Source: Cyanobium sp. E1_MAG_00006 (lineage in GTDB: Bacteria; Cyanobacteriota; Cyanobacteriia; PCC-6307; Cyanobiaceae). From it: a stretch of 64,000 nucleotides of DNA. This document shows positions 52,780-62,781 of the stretch, piece by piece (the first letter of the stretch is position 1; each line of letters opens with the position of its first letter). The stretch covers positions 116,536-180,535 of the forward strand of contig JAIYAQ010000023.1 in NCBI GenBank assembly GCA_027488975.1, written 5' to 3'. A program made the translations under genes and the position numbers. The notes under the pieces were generated by a model. It was not told the DNA's origin and searched no databases. It worked only from the letters and a program-made list of their open reading frames with translations.

Positions 52780-54516
52780 CTAGGCACCTCGGATCAGCTG
52801 GCGCTCGCACAGGTCGCGGTAGCGCCCGGGCCGGCTGATCAGCAGGTCGTGGTTGCCCTGATCCACGATGCGGCCGTTCTCCAGCACCACGATCGAATCC
52901 GCTTCCTGCACCGTGGAGAGTCGGTGGGCGATCACCAGCACAGTGCGGCCTGCCATGGCCTGATCCAGGCCCCGCTGCACCGCCTCCTCCGCCTCGGCAT
53001 CAAGGGCGCTGGTGGCCTCATCCAGCAGCAGCACCGCCGGATCGCCGAGCACGGCGCGGGCGATGGCCAGGCGCTGCAGCTGGCCGCCGGAGAAGTTGCT
53101 GCCGCGCTCCTCCACCCGGGCCTGGTAGCCGCCGGGCATCGCTTCGATGAAGCCATCGGCGTTGGCCAGCTGCGCAGCAGCTCGGATCTGTTCTGGGCTG
53201 GCGGGGCGCCCGAAGGCGATCGCCTCGGCCACCGTGCCGGAGAACACCTGGCTCTGCTGGGGCACCAGGGCCACGGCCCGGCGCAGCTCGGCGGCCCGCA
53301 GATCCGCCAGATCGCGGCCATCCAGTAGCACCCGGCCGCTCTGGGCGGTGTTGAAACGGAGCAGCAGGGAAAAGAGGGTGCTCTTGCCGGCGCCGGAGGG
53401 GCCAACCAGGGCCACCACCTGCCCCGGCGCCACCCGCAGGCTCAGATCGTGCAGCACCGGTTGGGCCGCGTCGTAGCCGAAGCGCACCTGCTCGAGCACC
53501 AGTTCACCCTCCACGCGGCCGAGGGGTTGGGCATCGGCCCGATCGGGCGGTTCAACCGCCTCACGTTCGATCTCGCGCAGGCGCCGCAGTGAGGCCTGGC
53601 CCTGCTGGAACTCGTTGAAGTTTGTCGTGAGGTGGCTGATCGGGTCGATCAGCATCAGCAGGGCGGCCACATAGCTGCTGAAGCCCTGGCCGGTGAGGTC
53701 GCCGCTCTGGATGCGGGCGGCGCCCATCAGCAGCACGGCCAGGATGCCGGCCGCCTCCAGGAAACCCACTACGGGGTACTGCAGGGCCAGCAGCCGCTGG
53801 GTGCGGTAGCGGGCGCGGCGGTGCAGGTCGATTTCGGTTTCGAAGCGCGCCTGCAGCCAGGGTTCGGCGGCGAAGGCCCGCACCAGCGGCAGGCCACCGA
53901 TGGCTTCCCCCAGCAGCGAGGCCAGCTCACTCACCTGCTTCTGGCTGCGCTCGGCCGCACCCATCACCTTGGCCCCGAACAGGCTCACCAGCACCGCCAC
54001 CAGCGGCGCCAGCAGCAGAGTGCCGAGCGAGAGCTTCCAGTCGAGCCACACCATGTAGCCGAACACCACCACGAGCTGCAGGGCTGAAGGCGTAGTGTCC
54101 TGGATCGTCTTGTAGATCACCTCGCCGACGCGGTCGGCGTCCTCGGTGAGGCGATAGGTGAGGTCGCCGGCGGAGAGCTTCTCGAGGGCGCCGAATTCCA
54201 GCCGCTGCAGGCGGGCGAACAGCTGGCGACGCAGCTCCTGGCTCACCTGCAGGGCGGGCCCGGCCAGCAGGGTGTCCTGGCCGAACTGGGCGATTTTCTG
54301 CAGCATGAACACGCCGAGGGCGAGGCTGATCACGCGCAGAACCTGGCTGAACTCGCCGGCTCCGATCGCAGGGATCAGCTGGCCGGCCAGCCAGGCCAGC
54401 AGCGGCCAGCAGGCCACGAAGATGAGCATGCACACCCCGCCGGCCAGCAAGACGTTGCGGTGGGGCTTCAGCAGCGGCAGCAGGCGCCGGAAGCCGGCCG
54501 AGGGGGGTGCGAGCAT
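52780..54516 (-). CDS. ABC exporter, half-transporter (MsbA/multidrug type)
   Basis: A 578-residue protein with a six-segment membrane domain (~18-310) containing DLTYRLTEDADRVGEVIYKTI and a complete ATPase: Walker A GPSGAGKST, Q-loop VPQQSQVFSGTVAEAIAFG, signature FSGGQLQRLAIARAVLGD, Walker B VLLLDEATSALD, H-loop VIAHRLSTV. It should work as a homodimer exporting lipids or hydrophobic compounds. Unlike the ABC proteins at 57-61 kb, all catalytic residues are present. Confidence 0.92.
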   Translation of the reverse strand: MLAPPSAGFRRLLPLLKPHRNVLLAGGVCMLIFVACWPLLAWLAGQLIPAIGAGEFSQVLRVISLALGVFMLQKIAQFGQDTLLAGPALQVSQELRRQLFARLQRLEFGALEKLSAGDLTYRLTEDADRVGEVIYKTIQDTTPSALQLVVVFGYMVWLDWKLSLGTLLLAPLVAVLVSLFGAKVMGAAERSQKQVSELASLLGEAIGGLPLVRAFAAEPWLQARFETEIDLHRRARYRTQRLLALQYPVVGFLEAAGILAVLLMGAARIQSGDLTGQGFSSYVAALLMLIDPISHLTTNFNEFQQGQASLRRLREIEREAVEPPDRADAQPLGRVEGELVLEQVRFGYDAAQPVLHDLSLRVAPGQVVALVGPSGAGKSTLFSLLLRFNTAQSGRVLLDGRDLADLRAAELRRAVALVPQQSQVFSGTVAEAIAFGRPASPEQIRAAAQLANADGFIEAMPGGYQARVEERGSNFSGGQLQRLAIARAVLGDPAVLLLDEATSALDAEAEEAVQRGLDQAMAGRTVLVIAHRLSTVQEADSIVVLENGRIVDQGNHDLLISRPGRYRDLCERQLIRGA

Positions 54517-54539
54517 CGGGGCAAGCTATCAGTGCTGTT

Positions 54540-54782
54540 TTGGTCGAACCGAGCCGCGCCAATGCAGCCTGCCCGGCGGTCCCCGGGCCGATCCGCCTTG
54601 ATCAGTTCCTCAAGTGGGAGGGGCTGGTGTCCACCGGCGGTGAAGCCAAGCTGCGCATCCAGGGGGGCGAGGTGCGGGTGAACGGCTTCCAGGAAACCCA
54701 GCGCGGCCGCAAGCTGCGCCCCGGCGATCGCATCGAACTGGCCGGGCGGCTGAGCGTGGTGCCACCAGCGCAGGCCCCCTGA
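54540..54782 (+). CDS. S4-domain RNA-binding protein (YbcJ-like)
   Basis: A ~80-residue protein: [55 protein letters not shown] form a single S4 RNA-binding fold. No ATG is available in frame. I use a TTG at 54540; a GTG at 54507 would overlap the divergent ABC exporter start. S4 proteins of this size bind structured RNA, possibly rRNA. Read towards tpiA. Confidence 0.75.
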   Translation: MVEPSRANAACPAVPGPIRLDQFLKWEGLVSTGGEAKLRIQGGEVRVNGFQETQRGRKLRPGDRIELAGRLSVVPPAQAP

Positions 54783-54849
54783 ATCGCTGCCAGGGGACCA
54801 GAGCCGGCTGGCCACTAGGTTGGTCTGCTGTGATCACCCTCTGGACGCT

Positions 54850-55590
54850 GTGGGCAAGGCCGTCATCGCCGGTAACTGGAAGATGCACATGACCTGCGCC
54901 GAAGCGCAGGCCTTCGCCGCAGCCTTCAGGCCCCTGGTGGCTGATCTGCCCGCCGACCGCGAGGTGGTGCTGGCGCCACCGTTCACAGCGATCCCCACCC
55001 TCAGTGCCGCCCTGGCCGGCAGTGGCGTGCACATCAGCGCCCAGAACATCCACTGGCAGGAGAAAGGCGCCTTCACCGGCATGATCTCGGCGCCGATGCT
55101 GCTGGAGCATGGCGTGACGCACGCGATCGTGGGCCACAGCGAACCGCGCAAGTACTACAGCGAGACCGACGAGCAGATCAACCTGCGGGCCCGCAGCGCC
55201 CAGAAGCACGGCATCATCCCGATCCTCTGCGTGGGGGAGAGCGACTCGCAGCGCGAGGCCGGTGAGGCGGAGCGGGTGATCCGCCGCCAGGTGGAGCAGG
55301 GGGTGGACGGTCTCGACCCGGCCCGGCTGATCGTGGCCTATGAACCCATCTGGGCCATCGGCACCGGCAAGACCTGCGAGGCCGCCGAGGCCAATCGCAT
55401 CTGCGGCCTGATCCGCCAGTGGGTGGGATATCCCGAGGTGGTGGTGCAGTACGGCGGTTCGGTGAATCCCGCCACGATCGATCAGCTGATGGACCAGAGC
55501 GATATCGATGGCGTGCTGGTGGGCGGCGCCTCGCTCGATCCTGAGGGCTTCGCCCGCATCGCCAACTACCAGGTGCCGGTGGCGGCCTGA
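54850..55590 (+). CDS. tpiA: Triosephosphate isomerase
   Basis: GTG at 54850 gives a normal N-terminus ([16 protein letters not shown]); 246 residues. Catalytic lysine in NWKMH, histidine in [12 protein letters not shown], glutamate in [15 protein letters not shown], phosphate loop YGGSVNP and GVLVGGASL. Interconverts dihydroxyacetone phosphate and glyceraldehyde-3-phosphate in glycolysis and the Calvin cycle. The stop overlaps folP by one base. Confidence 0.96.
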   Translation: MGKAVIAGNWKMHMTCAEAQAFAAAFRPLVADLPADREVVLAPPFTAIPTLSAALAGSGVHISAQNIHWQEKGAFTGMISAPMLLEHGVTHAIVGHSEPRKYYSETDEQINLRARSAQKHGIIPILCVGESDSQREAGEAERVIRRQVEQGVDGLDPARLIVAYEPIWAIGTGKTCEAAEANRICGLIRQWVGYPEVVVQYGGSVNPATIDQLMDQSDIDGVLVGGASLDPEGFARIANYQVPVAA

Positions 55591-56420
55591 TGGTGATGGG
55601 CCTGCCCTGGGGGCAGCGCACCCTGGTGATGGGGGTGATCAACCTCACCCCCGATTCCTTCAGTGATGGCGGCCGCTTCGAGCGGCCGGAGCAGGCGCTG
55701 GCCCAGGCCAGGCGCATGGTGGCCGCCGGGGCGGATGTGCTGGATCTGGGGGCCCAGAGCACGCGCCCCGGTGCTGCGGAAGTGGGCGCTGCCGCGGAAT
55801 TGGCTCGTCTGCTGCCGGCACTCCGCGCGATTCGCGCCGCCTGCCCGGCGGTTCTGCTGTCGGTGGATACCTTTCTCGCCCCCGTGGCCGAGGCGGCCCT
55901 GGCGGCCGGTGCCGACTGGGTGAACGATGTGCGCGGGGCCAGCAGCCTCCGGGATCCGGCCATGCTCGAGCTGGTGGCAGCAGCGGGCTGCCCCTATGTT
56001 CTGATGCACAGCCGCGGCGACAGCGCCGCCATGGATGGGCTGGCCAGCCACGGCGATGTGGTGGCCGAGGTGCGCGAGGGCCTGCGCGCGGCGAGTGATC
56101 AGGCCATCGCGGCGGGGGTGCAGCCCGAGCAGCTGATCTGGGATCCAGGCCTGGGCTTCGCCAAGACAACCGACCAGAACCTGGCTCTGTTGCGGGGGCT
56201 GCCCAGCCTGCGGGCGGAGGGCTTTCCGCTGCTGCTGGGCCCATCGCGCAAGCGCTTCATCGGCGCCGTGCTGGATCAACCCCGCGCCAACGGGCGCCTG
56301 TGGGGCACGGCCGCGGTCTGTGCCCAGGCGATCAGCGCCGGGGCCGACGTGCTGCGGGTGCATGATGTGGCGCCGATCGTGCAGACGGCCCGGATGACGG
56401 ACGCGATCGTGCGGGGCTAG
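55590..56420 (+). CDS. folP: Dihydropteroate synthase
   Basis: A 276-residue TIM-barrel enzyme for folate synthesis. Signatures are VMGVINLTPDSFSDGGRF (pterin/pyrophosphate loop), VLDLGAQSTRPGA, SVDTF, WVNDVRG, LIWDPGLGFAKT, LLGPSRKRFIG and a final VLRVHDV. It joins p-aminobenzoate to the pterin. TGATG coupling to tpiA is usual in Synechococcus. Its stop overlaps that of the convergent MshEN gene. Confidence 0.95.
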   Translation: MVMGLPWGQRTLVMGVINLTPDSFSDGGRFERPEQALAQARRMVAAGADVLDLGAQSTRPGAAEVGAAAELARLLPALRAIRAACPAVLLSVDTFLAPVAEAALAAGADWVNDVRGASSLRDPAMLELVAAAGCPYVLMHSRGDSAAMDGLASHGDVVAEVREGLRAASDQAIAAGVQPEQLIWDPGLGFAKTTDQNLALLRGLPSLRAEGFPLLLGPSRKRFIGAVLDQPRANGRLWGTAAVCAQAISAGADVLRVHDVAPIVQTARMTDAIVRG

Positions 56421-57094
56421 CCGTCGGTGTAGTCGATCTCGCCGCGCTCGTTCACCCGGGCCAGGGAGAAGAAACGGGCCATCGTTTCTGAGATGTAGCC
56501 CTTGGCGGCCAGGATTTCGCCGATGCGGCCCTTGCTGCGGCTCTGCTCGGCCAAGGCTTCATCGAGCTGGGCCTGGCTGATGGTGCCCAGTTCCAGCAGG
56601 CGCTCGCCCAGCCGCTTCTCATTGAACCCCTGCTCGGTGAGCAGGGCGGGATTGAGCAGCAGATCGAGAATCTGCGGTGGCACCTGCAGGTTCAGGCGCA
56701 GAAACTCGCCGAAGCGCTGGGTCTCTGCGAAGGGTCGGTAGTCCTCCAGCAGCTGCTCCAGCTCCTCGATCTCCAGAACCCCGGCCTGCACCAGCTTGTT
56801 GCCGAGGGTTTGTCTGCTGAAGCTGGCGTCGCCGGAGGGGGCGGTGCTGGCCTCGAGATCCCCCTGCAGCAACTGCGGCTGCTGGAAGAACTGCGTGACC
56901 CAGGGATCCTCACCGAGGAAGCGAAACAGCTGGCGCGGGTTGGCCGACAAGCTGCCGAACTCCTCCTCGATCAGCTCCTCAAGAAAGGCGACCTCGCTGG
57001 TGGGACCGATCACCTGGAAGGGCAGCCGCTCGGCCAGACCGTTGGCCACCAGCTCCAGCTGCACCTGATTCGAATTCAGCCGGAATCTATACAT
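56417..57094 (-). CDS. Protein with two MshEN-like (GspE N-domain) motifs
   Basis: ATG at 57094 (MYRFRLNSNQVQLELVANGL); 225 residues, no membrane segment. Residues 161-201 (RLGERLLELGTISQAQL, DEALAEQSRSKGRIGEIL, AAKGYI) follow the MshEN pattern RLGxxLxxxGxI...LxxxLxxQ...RxGxxLxxxGxI, which binds c-di-GMP in MshE-type ATPases. Residues 96-137 (TLGNKLVQAGVLEIEELEQLL ... RFGEFLRLNLQV, broken here) are a weaker second copy. The first 60 residues look like a separate small domain. There is no ATPase part. The gene diverges from the type I secretion operon across 116 bases. A regulatory role in adhesin export is inferred. Confidence 0.65.
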   Translation of the reverse strand: MYRFRLNSNQVQLELVANGLAERLPFQVIGPTSEVAFLEELIEEEFGSLSANPRQLFRFLGEDPWVTQFFQQPQLLQGDLEASTAPSGDASFSRQTLGNKLVQAGVLEIEELEQLLEDYRPFAETQRFGEFLRLNLQVPPQILDLLLNPALLTEQGFNEKRLGERLLELGTISQAQLDEALAEQSRSKGRIGEILAAKGYISETMARFFSLARVNERGEIDYTDG

Positions 57095-57210
57095 CCCGAG
57101 GGGCGCCACATCGCTTGATCGGACACTAGCCAGCAGCGGGGCAAGCGGAGCGCTGCGTTGGTTGGAGATCGTTGTAAGGCCCGTCGTCGCTTCTGGACGC
57201 AACTACTTTG

Positions 57211-58977
57211 ATGTCAAGTGTCGCGGATATTCAGCAATTGACCCGATCCCTGGCGGAGCCCCAAGCCCCGGGCGGAAGGGAGTCATCCTCTCTCCTGCAC
57301 ACGCTTCTGCGGCCCTTTCAAGATGCCATGCGCACCAGCGTCGAGCTGGTCGATGAGTTGATCCATCACCGCTTCTTCCAGTCACTCCGGCAGGTCGACT
57401 GGAGCGACTACCAGCTGGGCCCGATCCTGATCGCCTCGGTGCTGATCAACCTGCTCGAACTGTCCTCGCCGCTGTATATCAACATCATCTATACATCGGT
57501 CTTGCCCAGCGGTTCGATGGCCAGCCTGGTGGTGCTCACCATCGCCGTGGTGCTGCTGATGGTGCTCGGGGGTTGGCTGAAAGCCATTCGCCTGGGCCTC
57601 ACCGGCGGCGATGGGGCCAGGCTGGAACATCAGCGGCGCATGCAGTCGCTGGCCCATTTCCTGCAGATGCGCTTGGTGGATTACCTGCGCGTGTCGCCGG
57701 CCGCGCATCTCGACCGGCTCAACAGCATCAACCTGCTGCGCGATGAGAGCGCCCTGCAGTCGCTCACGGTGGCGATCGATCTGATCTTCTCGCTGCTGTT
57801 CGTGCTGGTGCTCTTCCTGATCGCCGGCAGCGTCGGCATCGTGGCTGTTGTGGCGATCGTGGTCTACCTGCTGCGCGCCCTGGCCTTCGCCCGCGCCTTC
57901 GAGGACCTCTCCAAGCGCCGTGACCGGCTGGAGCTGGATCGGATCGCTTACCAGGGCAAGTTGATGGATTCGATCGATCTGATCAAGTCCAACGGTCTTG
58001 GCCGCCAGTTCCTTGTGGGCAACGAGCAGCTCCAGGAGGAGCTGGCCTGGCAGCGGGTGGTGAACAACAACTTTGATGGCCAGGTGCAGGCCTTCGGCGC
58101 CCTGATGAGCCAGCTCACCTTCGCGGCGATCGTCACCTGGGGTGCTCTGCGCGTGATCCAGGGCGGGTTGCTGGTGGGTGCACTGGCGGCGGCCCTGCTG
58201 CTGGCCGGGAAGATCCTCAGCCCCTGGCAGCAGGCGATGGCGCTCTGGAGCAGCTACCGCCGCCTGGCCCATGCCCGCGATGAATTCGATGCCCTGATGG
58301 CGATACCGGTGGAATCGGAGGGCGGTTCGGAGCTGGTCGGCGGCTCTGGCGGCATGGTCACGCTGACGCTGGAGGGGCGAAACCTGGCAGCCATTCCCAG
58401 CGGCTCTGTGGTGCTGCTGCGCGACCGACAGTTCGGTGCCGTAGTGCGGCACCTGTTCATGGGCCTGATTCAGATCACGTCGCAACCGGGGCTGCAGCTC
58501 AACGGACTGCCGATCGAGCGCTATCAGCGCGACGACCTGCGTGAGGCCGTGGCCTATGTAGACCCTTCACGGGAGTTCTTCGAGGGCACACTGCTCGAGA
58601 ACATCACCAGCTTCCAGCCGCGCCGCTATCAGCGCAAGGCTCTGTTCTGGTCGAATCTCACGGGGCTCGACACCACGGTGCGCGGACTGCCGCAGGGCTA
58701 CGCCACGGCAATGGGCACCTCGGTTCCCACGGGACTCTCGCGGGACGCCCAGCAGTTGTTCCAGGTGGTCACTGCCCTATCGCGCTCGCCACAGGCACTG
58801 CTGCTGGATCTGAGCGATTGCTCCTACGGCAAGGAATTCATCGACGGGCTCGAGCGGATCCTGAAACGGACCCGCGGCAAGATCACCGTGCTGATCAGTG
58901 GCACCGGCCGGGTGCTGAACACGATCAGTGATCAGCAGATCGATCTGTCCGACTCCATGTCTGAGGTGCTGGCATGA
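57211..58977 (+). CDS. Type I secretion ABC subunit with dead nucleotide-binding domain
   Basis: Start at ATG 57211, 588 residues. An ABC exporter membrane domain (~65-345, for example LIASVLINLLELSSPLYINIIYT and LIFSLLFVLVLFLIAGSVGIV) is followed by an ATPase-like domain (~370-588) that keeps the fold but not the motifs. Walker A is replaced by LLRDRQFGAVVRH, the signature is GLSRDAQQLF, and Walker B reads LLLDLSD. The Q-loop neighbourhood YVDPSREFFEGTLLENI is recognisable. It overlaps the next ABC gene by four bases (ATGA), and the two products probably form a heterodimer. Confidence 0.8.
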   Translation: MSSVADIQQLTRSLAEPQAPGGRESSSLLHTLLRPFQDAMRTSVELVDELIHHRFFQSLRQVDWSDYQLGPILIASVLINLLELSSPLYINIIYTSVLPSGSMASLVVLTIAVVLLMVLGGWLKAIRLGLTGGDGARLEHQRRMQSLAHFLQMRLVDYLRVSPAAHLDRLNSINLLRDESALQSLTVAIDLIFSLLFVLVLFLIAGSVGIVAVVAIVVYLLRALAFARAFEDLSKRRDRLELDRIAYQGKLMDSIDLIKSNGLGRQFLVGNEQLQEELAWQRVVNNNFDGQVQAFGALMSQLTFAAIVTWGALRVIQGGLLVGALAAALLLAGKILSPWQQAMALWSSYRRLAHARDEFDALMAIPVESEGGSELVGGSGGMVTLTLEGRNLAAIPSGSVVLLRDRQFGAVVRHLFMGLIQITSQPGLQLNGLPIERYQRDDLREAVAYVDPSREFFEGTLLENITSFQPRRYQRKALFWSNLTGLDTTVRGLPQGYATAMGTSVPTGLSRDAQQLFQVVTALSRSPQALLLDLSDCSYGKEFIDGLERILKRTRGKITVLISGTGRVLNTISDQQIDLSDSMSEVLA

Positions 58978-61133
58978 GCAGCAACGGCTCCACCGCCAGC
59001 TCCAACGGCTTCTCCAGCCGCTCGATGCTGCTGCGCGATCTCACCCTCAGCGCCGAGGCGCCGATGGCCTTCTGCGTGCGGCTGCTGCTGCAGCAGATGA
59101 TGTGGACGGGCCGGCCCGATGAACTGTTCGAACTGATCGGCGACGACCCGCGCCGGATGGATCTGGTGCAGGCGCGCAACCTGCTGCTGCGGCTGGGCTA
59201 CGGCAGCCGGCTCGACACCCTGGAGAGCTGGAGCCAGCTCAACCCGGCGCTGCTGCCGGCGCTCTACGTGGCGCCGGGCAACGTTCCCTATGTGCTCTCC
59301 CGCACCAATAAGGGCGAGCTGGTGGCCGGCAACGTCAACGGCCGAACGGAGATCCACAGCGTGCCGAGCGGTGGCCAGCTGGTGTTCCTGCAGGACCGCG
59401 GCAGCACCGAGCGGGTGACGCTGCTGCAGCAGATCCTCTACCGCTTCACCAACCGCATCTCGGTTCTCTATGGCATCAGCCTCGCCCTGGCGTTGCTGGC
59501 GCTCACCCTGCCCTTCTACATCCGAGCGATCTACAACATCTCGATTCCGAGCGCCAGCCTGATCTCCACCTTCTGGATCTTCCTGGGGGTCGTGCTGCTG
59601 TTCGTGCTCGATTGGATCCTGCGCCAGTGGCGCAGCAGCCTGCTCTCCCAGCTGGGGGGGCGCCTGGATGCGCTGATCGGTGTGAATCTGGTGGAGAAGC
59701 TGTTCGGCCTCGACTACCGCCAGATCGAGACCCTTGGGCAGCACGGCCTCACCAACCGCCTGCGCAATCTCGATGGCCTGCTGGCCTATCTGCAGGGTCC
59801 GCTCGCCATCGCCCTGCTGGATTTCCCCTTTGTGGTGATCTATCTGGTGGCCATCTGGCTGATCTCCGGTCCGCTGGTGCTGGTGCCCCTGCTGCTGATG
59901 TTGATCAGCGGCGTGGTGGTCTGGTTGCTGTCGCGCTACTACAGCGGTGCCTCGGAGCTGAACCTGGTGACCGGCATCGGCATCGGCCAGGCCCAGCAGG
60001 AACTGGTGAACCGCTTCCTGGAGGTGAAGCTGGCCAATGTGGAGTGGGTCTGGCTGCAGCGGCTGCGGGGGCTTTCAGCCCAGAGCACCAGCAGCGGGCT
60101 CACCATCAACCGTCAGGTTGGACGCCTGCAGGTGCTCACCAGCACCTCAGCCCAGCTGGGCGGGGTGCTGACCCTCTCGATCGGCACCTGGCTGGCCTAC
60201 AGCACGGATCAGGGCCCGGCTGCGATGGGCAATCTGATCGCTGCCATGTTCTTCGTCTGGCGGGTGTTCACCCCATTCCAGGCGCTGATGAATGCCCTGT
60301 TGCGCTTCGATTCGATGCGCAAGCAGTATGGCCAGCTGGATCAGTTCTTCAAGCTGCGCAGCGCCAGCCGGCCGGTGGCCTCGCTGGTGGCTGCTCCGCG
60401 GATGCGGGGGGCGATTCTTCTCGATTCCGCCGCCTGTCGGCTTGGAGCAGAAGGTGCCCTGGCGATCACCAGGGTGTCGCTGTCGGTGTCGCCTGGGGAA
60501 CTGCTGGCGATCACCGGCAATGCCGGCTGCGGCAAGAGCACGGTGCTGCGGGTGATCGATCAGCTCTATCCACTGGTCAGCGGCACGCTTCTGTTCGACG
60601 GCAAGGATTATCGCCAGTTCAGTGTGGATGCGATTCAGCGCAACATCGCCTATCTGATGCCCCAGAGCGAACTGCTGCCCGGCAGCGTGCTCTCGAATCT
60701 CATGGCGATGAATCCCGATGCCACGGAGGCGGGTGTGCGCCGCATCTGCGCCAGCCTTGGGCTGCTGGAGTTTCTTGAGGCCCTGCCTGAGGGGCTGAGC
60801 ACGGAGCTCAGTGATCAGATCGTGTACCAGCTGCCCAATGGTGTGCGCCGCCTGCTGGCCCTCGCGCAGGCCCTGATCAAGGACACACCGATCCTGCTGA
60901 TCGATGACATCAGCCAGGGCCTGGCGCCGGATCAGTTCCAGGCGGTGCTTGAGGCACTGCCATCGATGCGGCGCTGCGCTTTCAGTGGTCAGGACCGGAG
61001 CGTGATCCTGGCAACCGACAACCGGTTGCTGCTGGAGAAGGCAGATCGCCTCTGCATTCTTGATAAGGGCGTTACTTCATTCCAGGGCACGGCCGATGAA
61101 CTGAGGGAACGCATGCAGCAGAAACCCGCCTGA
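58974..61133 (+). CDS. Type I secretion ABC subunit with C39-like N-domain and altered ATPase
   Basis: A 719-residue protein. Residues ~1-140 look like the catalytically inactive C39-like domain of RTX exporters (VQARNLLLRLGYGSRLDTLE, SQLNPALLPALYVAPG); no Cys/His peptidase pair is seen. Membrane domain ~150-430. In the ATPase, Walker A is intact (GNAGCGKST) and the Q-loop is YLMPQSELLPGSVLSNL. The signature is QLPNGVRRLLALAQA, the residue after Walker B aspartate is Asp in LLIDDISQG, and the switch region is LATDNR where His is normal. ATP probably binds, but hydrolysis may be slow. Confidence 0.85.
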   Translation: MSSNGSTASSNGFSSRSMLLRDLTLSAEAPMAFCVRLLLQQMMWTGRPDELFELIGDDPRRMDLVQARNLLLRLGYGSRLDTLESWSQLNPALLPALYVAPGNVPYVLSRTNKGELVAGNVNGRTEIHSVPSGGQLVFLQDRGSTERVTLLQQILYRFTNRISVLYGISLALALLALTLPFYIRAIYNISIPSASLISTFWIFLGVVLLFVLDWILRQWRSSLLSQLGGRLDALIGVNLVEKLFGLDYRQIETLGQHGLTNRLRNLDGLLAYLQGPLAIALLDFPFVVIYLVAIWLISGPLVLVPLLLMLISGVVVWLLSRYYSGASELNLVTGIGIGQAQQELVNRFLEVKLANVEWVWLQRLRGLSAQSTSSGLTINRQVGRLQVLTSTSAQLGGVLTLSIGTWLAYSTDQGPAAMGNLIAAMFFVWRVFTPFQALMNALLRFDSMRKQYGQLDQFFKLRSASRPVASLVAAPRMRGAILLDSAACRLGAEGALAITRVSLSVSPGELLAITGNAGCGKSTVLRVIDQLYPLVSGTLLFDGKDYRQFSVDAIQRNIAYLMPQSELLPGSVLSNLMAMNPDATEAGVRRICASLGLLEFLEALPEGLSTELSDQIVYQLPNGVRRLLALAQALIKDTPILLIDDISQGLAPDQFQAVLEALPSMRRCAFSGQDRSVILATDNRLLLEKADRLCILDKGVTSFQGTADELRERMQQKPA

Positions 61134-61172
61134 TCCCCAGAGCTGTCCGATAACCCTTCGCCCCTTTCCGCC

Positions 61173-62567
61173 ATGTCTTCCACACCCGCCAACACCCCCG
61201 CAACGCCCAATACCGAGGCTTCATCGCTTGCTCTGCCGCCGGCGGGCGGGCTGCTCTCCCGCCTGCCCGGCCTCGACAGTCCTGATGCCATCAGCCTGGT
61301 GGGTCGCAACCGGCTCAGCCAGGCTCTCGAGCTGGAGGAGAAGCCGGATAACCGCTATCTGCGGCTGAGCCTGTATGTGCTGGGTGGCATTGCCCTGATC
61401 TTCTTCCCCTGGGCGGCGCTGACGCCGATCACCCAGGTGGTGAATGCCTCCGGCGAGGTGGTGCCCGAGGGGGATGTGAGTGTGATTCAGCACCTGGAGG
61501 GCGGCATCGTCGCCAAGGTGGATGTGGCCGATGGTGAGGAGGTGAAGAAGGGGCAGGTGCTGCTGGAGCTCAATCCCAATCTGGTGGGCAGCGAGTATGA
61601 AGCCACCGAGCAGCAGCTCCAGAATCTGCTGCTGCAGCAGCAGCAGCTCCAGGCCGCGATCCGCGGCGATCGGGTGCTGCCGCTCACGCCCGGCATTAAG
61701 CAGGGCAACAAGGTGAGCCTGGCTCAGCTGAATCTGCTCAACAGCCGGATCGACAACCGTGAGGATCAGATCGCGGCAGCGTCGGCCACGGTGCAGCAGA
61801 AGCGCGCCGAGGTGACGGGCCTGGACAACCAGATTCGCCACATCAACGAGCAGCGGCAGATGTGGGGATCGTTGCTGGATTCCGGTGCGGCCTCAAAACT
61901 GCAGCTTTCAAGCACGGATGCCAAGCTCGCCGAACTCACCGGAGCGCGCAATGAGGCGGCCAAGGCCCTGGTGCAGGCGGAGGCCAACCTCGAAGGTGTG
62001 CAATCCGGTGTGCTGTTTGAGCAGAACTCCCAGATCGCCCAGTTGGTGAACGAAGAGGCGGTTGTGGCCGAGAACATCAAGAAGGTTCGCAACCAGCTCG
62101 ACCGCACCAAGATCATCGCGCCGGTGAGCGGTGTGGTGAGTGATCTGCGCTTCAAGGCTTCTGGAGCGGTGGTGGGCCCTGGCGCCGTGGTGATGTCCGT
62201 GGTGCCCAGTGCCGCGCAGAAGCTGGTGGAGGTGCGGGTGCCCTCGGCTGATATCGGCTTCGTGAAGCTCGGGCAGCCGGTGGATGTGAAGCTGCAACCC
62301 TTTGATTCGAGCATCTACGGCTCGGTGCCCGGCAAGGTGGTGAGCATCGCCGGCACGTCTGTTCAGGATCCCGACGACCGCCGCTACTACTACAAGGCGC
62401 GCATCGCCCTGGACCGTCAGTTCGTGGACACCGCCAACCGCCGCTATCCGATTCAGGTGGGCATGCCGCTGGTGGCGGATATCAAGGGCCCGCAGCGCAG
62501 CGTGCTGCGCTACATCTTCCAGCCGTTCACCCGCACTCTGGATTCGGCCCTGCGCGAATCGCGCTGA
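61173..62567 (+). CDS. Type I secretion periplasmic adaptor, HlyD family
   Basis: A 464-residue membrane-fusion protein. One membrane segment (~67-86, SLYVLGGIALIFFPWAAL) follows a cytosolic N-terminus. Then come the barrel-hybrid start VVNASGEVVPEGDVSVIQHL, lipoyl half EGGIVAKVDVADGEEVKKGQ, a long coiled-coil hairpin (~150-310), and the second half RTKIIAPVSGVVSDLRFKAS with VVPSAAQKLVEVRVPSADIG. It links the ABC pair to a TolC-like outer-membrane channel, not encoded here. It lies 39 bases after the ABC gene in the same operon. Confidence 0.93.
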   Translation: MSSTPANTPATPNTEASSLALPPAGGLLSRLPGLDSPDAISLVGRNRLSQALELEEKPDNRYLRLSLYVLGGIALIFFPWAALTPITQVVNASGEVVPEGDVSVIQHLEGGIVAKVDVADGEEVKKGQVLLELNPNLVGSEYEATEQQLQNLLLQQQQLQAAIRGDRVLPLTPGIKQGNKVSLAQLNLLNSRIDNREDQIAAASATVQQKRAEVTGLDNQIRHINEQRQMWGSLLDSGAASKLQLSSTDAKLAELTGARNEAAKALVQAEANLEGVQSGVLFEQNSQIAQLVNEEAVVAENIKKVRNQLDRTKIIAPVSGVVSDLRFKASGAVVGPGAVVMSVVPSAAQKLVEVRVPSADIGFVKLGQPVDVKLQPFDSSIYGSVPGKVVSIAGTSVQDPDDRRYYYKARIALDRQFVDTANRRYPIQVGMPLVADIKGPQRSVLRYIFQPFTRTLDSALRESR

Positions 62568-62781
62568 TTTCTCAGCGGCTTCTCAGGTTCCCCAGAATCC
62601 TTGCGCTGTAGTTGATCTGCATGGTTCGGGTCCTGCTGATCAAAGCTGTCTTGTGCCAGGCAGCTTGATTCGCCGGTTTTGCCCTTGGTGAATCCTTCAG
62701 CCCTGCATAGGGTCAAGGCAGAGAACGGATCGGTGGCCCTGCGCCGCCCTCCATCCACAGTTTCCTGTCGCGTCCGCCGCC

